Shown piece by piece: positions 6,506 through 9,932 of a stretch of DNA of 9,932 nucleotides. The stretch comes from Flavobacterium sp. GTDB lineage: Bacteria > Bacteroidota > Bacteroidia > Flavobacteriales > Flavobacteriaceae. How positions within the stretch are numbered: the stretch's first letter is position 1; each line of letters begins with the position of its first letter. The translations under genes were made by a program, and so were the position numbers. The stretch covers positions 1-9,932 of the forward strand of contig JASLED010000009.1 of assembly GCA_030151255.1 (NCBI GenBank). Reading direction: 5' to 3'. The notes beneath the pieces were generated by a model. The model made no database searches. It was not told the origin of the DNA and saw only the letters and a program-made list of their open reading frames with translations.

Positions 6506-7585
6506 TTATTCTTTTGTAATAATTACTTTATCGTCAGATGTATTATTTATTGAATTTAATGTTGTTGTATTATAGTTCTTGTAATTATAAACTGGTGTAA
6601 TAATTTCTTTGCTGCTGATTGGTATTAGTATGGTAGTTTTCCATTCAGAAGGTAACCTGTGATTTAACGATGATTCATCTAATTTTAAAATTGCTTTTTT
6701 ATTGTTATCGATGTTAAATACTTCAGATTTGTTAATTACTTTATAGATTTCTGCTAAAGCCTTAGGTAAATGTGTATAATATCCTATAACAGTGCTTTCA
6801 AAATAATTATCAGCTAGCAATGTACCTAATTTGTATTTTTCTTCATCATTTAAGAAAATAGAATCTTGAATTGCATATCCATACTGAAATTCTATTTTAT
6901 GATTTGTATCTGATGTGTTAATTAATAATAATGGACTTCCTGATAATTTAAGCGCATTTTTATCACTAAAACCTTTCAATTCCAGATCTAGTTTGGCTAT
7001 TGTTGCTTTTAAATTTGTATAATTTGTGTTGGCTTCTACATAAATATATGATAAAGCTTTCTGATTTTTATTTCCGTTTGTTTCTAAAGTATATTCTTTA
7101 TATTGTTTAATAAAGAATACAATTAAAGAATTGACATTTCTTTCTAAGGCTTTTTCCACTACTTTGTCAGGGCTGCCAGAAAAGAAGGTAAGTATTTTTG
7201 TTTTTATGTCTAAATTACCTTCAAAGGTAAGATTTACAACTGTTTTATCTTGTTTTGAATTAAACCTCCATACAATATTAGAAAGTTTAGTATCATTTAA
7301 AATATCTTGAGAAATACTATCATATGGATAACTGTACTCTTTTTTAATACCAAATGTACCTAAATCATTTAATTCTAAAGAATAGGTATTAGCATCTATT
7401 TGTTTTAAATCCATCCAATCCTTCCAGTTGTTTAAATTATTTAAATAATTGTAAACAATTGATTGAGAAGCATCTAACTCAAATGTTTTATTTATTTTAA
7501 AAGTACCACTCTGAGTCAGAATAAAAACAATAAGCGAAATAAAAGTAAGTAATAATAAGAGAGAAAAGTACTTTAGAATTTTCAT
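6506..7585 (-). CDS. Membrane-anchored SRPBCC (polyketide cyclase-like) and GyrI-like domain protein
   Basis: I do not know the function. The 359-residue product starts with one hydrophobic segment (about 7-24), which could be an N-terminal anchor or an uncleaved signal. Residues about 30-165 look like an SRPBCC/polyketide cyclase fold, a small-ligand-binding cavity: FKINKTFELDASQSIVYNYLNNLNNWKDW is the typical opening of the family, here at 29-57. Residues about 175-325 resemble the GyrI-like/effector-binding domain of AraC-type regulators (GSPLLLINTS, EFQYGYAI, a YYTHLPKALAEIYKVI helix). The two-domain, membrane-anchored arrangement recurs in Bacteroidota. The tail from about 326 is low-complexity, rich in Asn and Thr. 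The start follows the neighbouring gene by 31 bp on the same strand, suggesting an operon with the 61-residue membrane protein. Ligand sensing at the envelope is a guess from the folds only. Confidence 0.8.
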   Translation of the reverse strand: MKILKYFSLLLLLTFISLIVFILTQSGTFKINKTFELDASQSIVYNYLNNLNNWKDWMDLKQIDANTYSLELNDLGTFGIKKEYSYPYDSISQDILNDTKLSNIVWRFNSKQDKTVVNLTFEGNLDIKTKILTFFSGSPDKVVEKALERNVNSLIVFFIKQYKEYTLETNGNKNQKALSYIYVEANTNYTNLKATIAKLDLELKGFSDKNALKLSGSPLLLINTSDTNHKIEFQYGYAIQDSIFLNDEEKYKLGTLLADNYFESTVIGYYTHLPKALAEIYKVINKSEVFNIDNNKKAILKLDESSLNHRLPSEWKTTILIPISSKEIITPVYNYKNYNTTTLNSINNTSDDKVIITKE

Positions 7586-7616
7586 GATTAATGTTGATAT
7601 GTATAGATGTAAAGAC

Positions 7617-7802
7617 TTATTTCAGTATGTTTTTCAAGATAAATAAAGATCCAATAAAAGCTAAAAAGGCAAGCAAGATCCACAGTCTGTTTTTGTAATA
7701 TTTGCGATGTAAATTAAGATCTTTTCTATACATTATCACTATAATTATAGTAAATGCAATAATAAAAAATATAGCGAATTGTAATTGACCTGAGGTAAAC
7801 AT
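7617..7802 (-). CDS. Small two-helix membrane protein, 61 residues
   Basis: This is an unnamed small inner-membrane protein of a type I associate with flavobacteria. Two hydrophobic helices (about 7-24 and 40-57) flank a short basic loop, YRKDLNLHRKYYKNR at 25-39, which by the positive-inside rule should face the cytoplasm and put both ends outside. I chose the ATG at 7800-7802, giving MFTSGQLQFAIFF. The frame opens further upstream at a TTG (7821-7823), but that TTG lies inside a TATTTTTG -7-like element, so it is probably promoter and not coding. It is separated from upstream ilvE by a strong terminator, and precedes the SRPBCC gene by 31 bp, so those two are likely co-transcribed. No function can be assigned. 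Confidence 0.75.
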   Translation of the reverse strand: MFTSGQLQFAIFFIIAFTIIIVIMYRKDLNLHRKYYKNRLWILLAFLAFIGSLFILKNILK

Positions 7803-7820
7803 AATATTTATTTTTATCAA

Positions 7821-7828
7821 CAAAAATA
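7821..7828 (-). promoter_or_regulatory. Probable -7 element for the small membrane protein operon
   Basis: The minus strand reads TATTTTTG, matching TAnnTTTG. It lies 18 bp upstream of the chosen ATG and just beyond the ilvE terminator. This supports a separate transcription unit for the small membrane protein and the SRPBCC gene. No TTG -33 element is visible at the usual distance. Confidence 0.4.
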
Positions 7829-7853
7829 AGGAAAAACATTGAATTTAGTGAAT

Positions 7854-7884
7854 AAAAAAACGGCAGAACATTCTGCCGTTTTTT
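7854..7884. terminator. Intrinsic terminator of ilvE (bidirectional form)
   Basis: CGGCAGAA (7861-7868) and TTCTGCCG (7871-7878) form a perfect 8-bp GC-rich stem with a CA loop. It is flanked by seven A on the left (7854-7860) and a T-rich tract on the right. Read on the minus strand it gives stem plus U-run 26 bp after the ilvE stop codon. Confidence 0.92.
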
Positions 7885-7904
7885 ATTTTTTTTAAAATGG
7901 ATAA

Positions 7905-8978
7905 TTAGATTTTTTCAGTCCAATTAAATGTATCTTCAATAAGTTTTTGTTGAATACCTTGTAAGTTATGTTTTAACATCAGTGCAACAGAATCTTTATC
8001 TTCTACGTTTGGCAATTCGTAGTATTTTTCTTGGTAAGCAAATCCTTCAATTTGCCCAATAGTAACTGCTGTACCTGCACCAAAAATCTCTTTTAATTCT
8101 CCTTTTGCATGTGCATCTACTAATTCCTGAACAACAATAGGTCTTACTTCTACGTTAACTCCTTTGCTTTTCGCAATGTCAAGTAAACTTTTTCTTGTAA
8201 CACCATCTAAAATACGCTCACTTGTTGGAGCAGTAATCAAAGTATCTCCAATTACGAAGAATACGTTCATTGTACCTGCTTCTTCTAATTTTGTATGCGT
8301 AGCATCATCTGTCCAAATTACTTGTTGATATCCTTGTTCTTGAGCTAATTTTGTAGGATAAAATTGTCCTCCATAGTTTCCAGAACATTTTGTATAACCA
8401 ACTCCTCCGTTTGCAGCACGGCTGTAGTGTTCAGCAATTTGCACTTTTACTTTTCCTGAATAATAAGTACGAGCAGGTGAACAAATAATGCAGAACATAA
8501 ATTCACTTGACGGACCAGCAACAACACCTTCGTGTGTACCAACCATAAATGGGCGTAAGTATAAAGAGTTTCCTTCACCTTTTCTTACCCATTCTCTATC
8601 TAAGTTTAAAAGAGCTTTCAATCCATGAATAAATCTACCTTCGTCAATATGAGGCATAGTCATACGTTCTGCAGATTTATTAAAACGAGCCCAGTTTTCG
8701 CGTGGACGGAATAACCAAACATCGTCATTTTCATCTTTATAAGCTTTCATTCCTTCAAAAATTGCTTGTCCGTAATGAAAAACATTTATAGAAGGTGCAA
8801 AGCTCATAGGTCCATAAGGCTTTATCTCTACTTTTCCCCACTCACCATCTTTATAGTGACAAACCAACATATGATCTGCAAAAATAGATCCAAATTTTAC
8901 ATTTTCGAAATCTACCGAATCAACTCTAGATTTTTCTATTTTTTCGATAGAAATATCAAATTTTGTTTCTAAACTCAT
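7905..8978 (-). CDS. ilvE: Branched-chain amino acid aminotransferase
   Basis: IlvE is a PLP-dependent fold-type IV transaminase. It carries out the last step of Leu, Ile and Val synthesis, and the first step of their breakdown, with glutamate/2-oxoglutarate as partner. The 357-residue product fits the longer BCAT type shared with eukaryotes. Visible family motifs are FEGMKAY at 75-81, YLRPFMVGTHEGV at 140-152, the PLP Schiff-base lysine K197 in GYTKCSGNYGG, and EEAGTMNVFFV at 232-242 with the PLP-contacting Glu233. ERILDGVTRKSLLDIA follows at 254-269. I chose the ATG at 8976-8978 (MSLETKFDISIEKIEK). The frame extends 14 codons further to a TTG, but that extension (LKQQQLLKNTII) is low-complexity and unlike the family. 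The gene is monocistronic, ended by its own terminator and divergent from the lipoprotein operon. Confidence 0.95.
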   Translation of the reverse strand: MSLETKFDISIEKIEKSRVDSVDFENVKFGSIFADHMLVCHYKDGEWGKVEIKPYGPMSFAPSINVFHYGQAIFEGMKAYKDENDDVWLFRPRENWARFNKSAERMTMPHIDEGRFIHGLKALLNLDREWVRKGEGNSLYLRPFMVGTHEGVVAGPSSEFMFCIICSPARTYYSGKVKVQIAEHYSRAANGGVGYTKCSGNYGGQFYPTKLAQEQGYQQVIWTDDATHTKLEEAGTMNVFFVIGDTLITAPTSERILDGVTRKSLLDIAKSKGVNVEVRPIVVQELVDAHAKGELKEIFGAGTAVTIGQIEGFAYQEKYYELPNVEDKDSVALMLKHNLQGIQQKLIEDTFNWTEKI

Positions 8979-9052
8979 TATTATAGTATTTTTTAAAAGT
9001 TGTTGTTGTTTTAAAGACAAACTTTAGCAGCTATAAATATAATGCTACCTTA

Positions 9053-9081
9053 CAAAAATAGCAAAAAAACTGGCTATTTTT
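9053..9081. promoter_or_regulatory. Inverted repeat overlapping a candidate ilvE -7 element
   Basis: AAAAATAGC (9054-9062) and GCTATTTTT (9073-9081) are a perfect 9-bp inverted repeat with a 10-base centre. On the minus strand the left arm forms part of TATTTTTG (9053-9060), which fits the TAnnTTTG -7 consensus and would give ilvE a leader of about 70 bases. A regulator bound to this repeat could therefore block the ilvE promoter. The sequence alone cannot show whether it acts as operator or as RNA hairpin. Confidence 0.4.
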
Positions 9082-9185
9082 AAACTTTAATTAAAGAATA
9101 ATTATAGGGTTTTCGTTTTTTTTATTTAATCAAAAATTATCTTAAGAATATTTAAGAAATAGACAATATTAATGAAGTAAACTTA

Positions 9186-9218
9186 TTGTTTTTAGTTACT
9201 TTTTTTAATTTACCTTTG
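9186..9218 (+). promoter_or_regulatory. Promoter of the lipoprotein operon
   Basis: TTG (9186-9188), then 22 bases, then TACCTTTG (9211-9218). Both elements match the Bacteroidota sigma factor consensus (TTG at -33, TAnnTTTG at -7), with spacing at the upper end of the usual range. A start near 9224 would leave a leader of about 23 bases before the ATG at 9247. This is the best promoter match in the window. Confidence 0.65.
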
Positions 9219-9246
9219 AATAATATATTTTTATTTATTGAATTGT

Positions 9247-9762
9247 ATGAGAATAGTTTTATTAAGTATTGGAATTTTGGTATTTAGCTTTACTAGTTGC
9301 GGTAAAAAAGAAGTGGCACAAGAAGTGCAAGCAGTAGAAAGTAGTATAGATACAACCAACTATGAATTTTTTGGCGATGAAATGGCTGAAGGCGTTTCTT
9401 TTTTATCCAAAGAAGAAATGAATGAAAAATTCAAAAATCTTCAACCAGGAGATACTATAAATGTAGCTTTTTCTACTAATATTCAGGAAGTTTGCCAAAA
9501 GAAAGGTTGCTGGATGAAGGTAGATTTAGGAGAAGAGAAAAATGGATTTGTACGTTTTAAAGATTACGGATTTTTTGCTCCAATGAATGCTGCTGGTCAT
9601 GATGTAATAATGAATGGAAAAGCATTTGTTTCAGTAGTTTCGGTTGATGAGTTGAAACATTATGCAAAAGATGCAGGAAAATCAGAAGAAGAAATTGCTC
9701 AAATTATTGAGCCAAAAATCACTTATTCTTTTGAGGCTGATGCAATAGGAATTGCTAAATAA
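9247..9762 (+). CDS. Lipoprotein of the DUF4920 type
   Basis: The function is unknown. The 171-residue product begins with a lipoprotein signal peptide (MRIVLLSIGILVFSFTSCGKK) whose lipobox FTSC makes Cys18 the lipidated residue, so it is probably exported and membrane-anchored. The body (about 45-171) matches the small DUF4920 family as I recognise it. A beta-rich segment GDTINVAFSTNIQEVCQKKGCWMKVDL carries Cys83 and Cys88 in a CxxxxCW motif. FVRFKDYGFFAPMNAAGHDVIMNGKA follows with His118. Conserved Cys/His of this kind could bind metal or form a disulfide, which is inference. I chose the ATG at 9247-9249, because the upstream TTG at 9238 adds only three residues and no conserved sequence. 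It is followed after 9 bp by a second lipoprotein gene, so the two are probably an operon driven from the promoter at 9186-9218. Confidence 0.88.
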   Translation: MRIVLLSIGILVFSFTSCGKKEVAQEVQAVESSIDTTNYEFFGDEMAEGVSFLSKEEMNEKFKNLQPGDTINVAFSTNIQEVCQKKGCWMKVDLGEEKNGFVRFKDYGFFAPMNAAGHDVIMNGKAFVSVVSVDELKHYAKDAGKSEEEIAQIIEPKITYSFEADAIGIAK

Positions 9763-9771
9763 ATTATATTT

Positions 9772-9932
9772 ATGATTCGTCAAATAATAGGATTATTGCT
9801 TTTTTTTACTTTATTAAGTTGTAAAAATGAGTCAAAAACGATTGATTCAGTTTCAATTAAAGAACAAAATTCGGAAGAAGAAAGTACTTTTAAGATGAAT
9901 GAAATGTCGCCAATGGCTGCTTTAATGGAGCA
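9772..9932 (+). CDS. Lipoprotein, partial at the window end
   Basis: Only the first 53 residues are inside the window. They open with a short lipoprotein signal, MIRQIIGLLLFFTLLSCKN, with lipobox LLSC and Cys17 as the lipidated residue. A polar, Glu/Ser-rich linker follows (about 18-42), then NEMSPMAALME, which resembles a conserved segment of small Bacteroidota lipoproteins with a (S)EMAxLM motif. It starts 9 bp after the preceding stop codon, so co-transcription with the DUF4920-type gene is likely. Its function and full length cannot be judged from this window. Confidence 0.8.
   Translation, partial: MIRQIIGLLLFFTLLSCKNESKTIDSVSIKEQNSEEESTFKMNEMSPMAALME

Noticed and set aside
8766..8972. 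68-codon plus-strand frame
   Set aside because: It is antisense to the conserved N-terminal part of ilvE.
8979..9020. N-terminal extension of ilvE from a TTG start
   Set aside because: The added residues are low-complexity (LKQQQLLKNTII) and the family-like sequence begins at the ATG at 8978.

Overview
The window looks like chromosomal DNA from a member of the Flavobacteriia, most likely Flavobacterium or a close relative. The evidence is the very AT-rich sequence, almost no Shine-Dalgarno motifs, several upstream sequences that fit the Bacteroidota -7 element TAnnTTTG, mevalonate-pathway HMG-CoA synthase, and small lipoproteins and membrane proteins of flavobacterial type. Most of the window is housekeeping. 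I do not see a complete new system. The only accessory signal is at the left end.

Left end (1-1189): a tyrosine recombinase gene on the minus strand keeps its arm-binding, core-binding and first catalytic residues. It has lost the HxxR box and the nucleophilic tyrosine, because the sequence changes abruptly around position 60-80. It lies just downstream of the 3' end of mnmE. The 3' end of mnmE is a known insertion site for genomic islands such as SGI1, so this is probably the remnant of an integrative element. The gap between the two genes holds four copies of an 8-bp motif, two in each orientation, with 11-bp phasing inside each pair. This resembles arm-type integrase sites or an operator.

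Core (1190-6234): mnmE (tRNA wobble-uridine modification GTPase, minus) is divergent from a tandem-domain universal stress protein (plus). That gene converges on mvaS (HMG-CoA synthase, minus) across a strong bidirectional terminator. mvaS is divergent from bioB (biotin synthase, plus). The 181-bp mvaS-bioB gap contains a 15-bp palindrome 54 bp upstream of bioB. No other biotin gene is present.

Right part (6235-9932): after a terminator-bearing gap come three minus-strand genes. In transcription order they are ilvE (branched-chain aminotransferase, with its own strong terminator), a 61-residue two-helix membrane protein, and a membrane-anchored SRPBCC/GyrI-like protein. The last two probably form an operon. 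Divergent from ilvE is a plus-strand lipoprotein pair: a DUF4920-type protein with a CxxxxC motif, then a second lipoprotein cut by the window end. It has the best promoter match in the window.

The genes shown do not form one pathway. They are neighbouring short transcription units for tRNA modification, stress response, isoprenoid precursor synthesis, biotin synthesis and branched-chain amino acid metabolism. No tRNA, rRNA or CRISPR array was found, and no stretch without a gene exceeds 300 bases.
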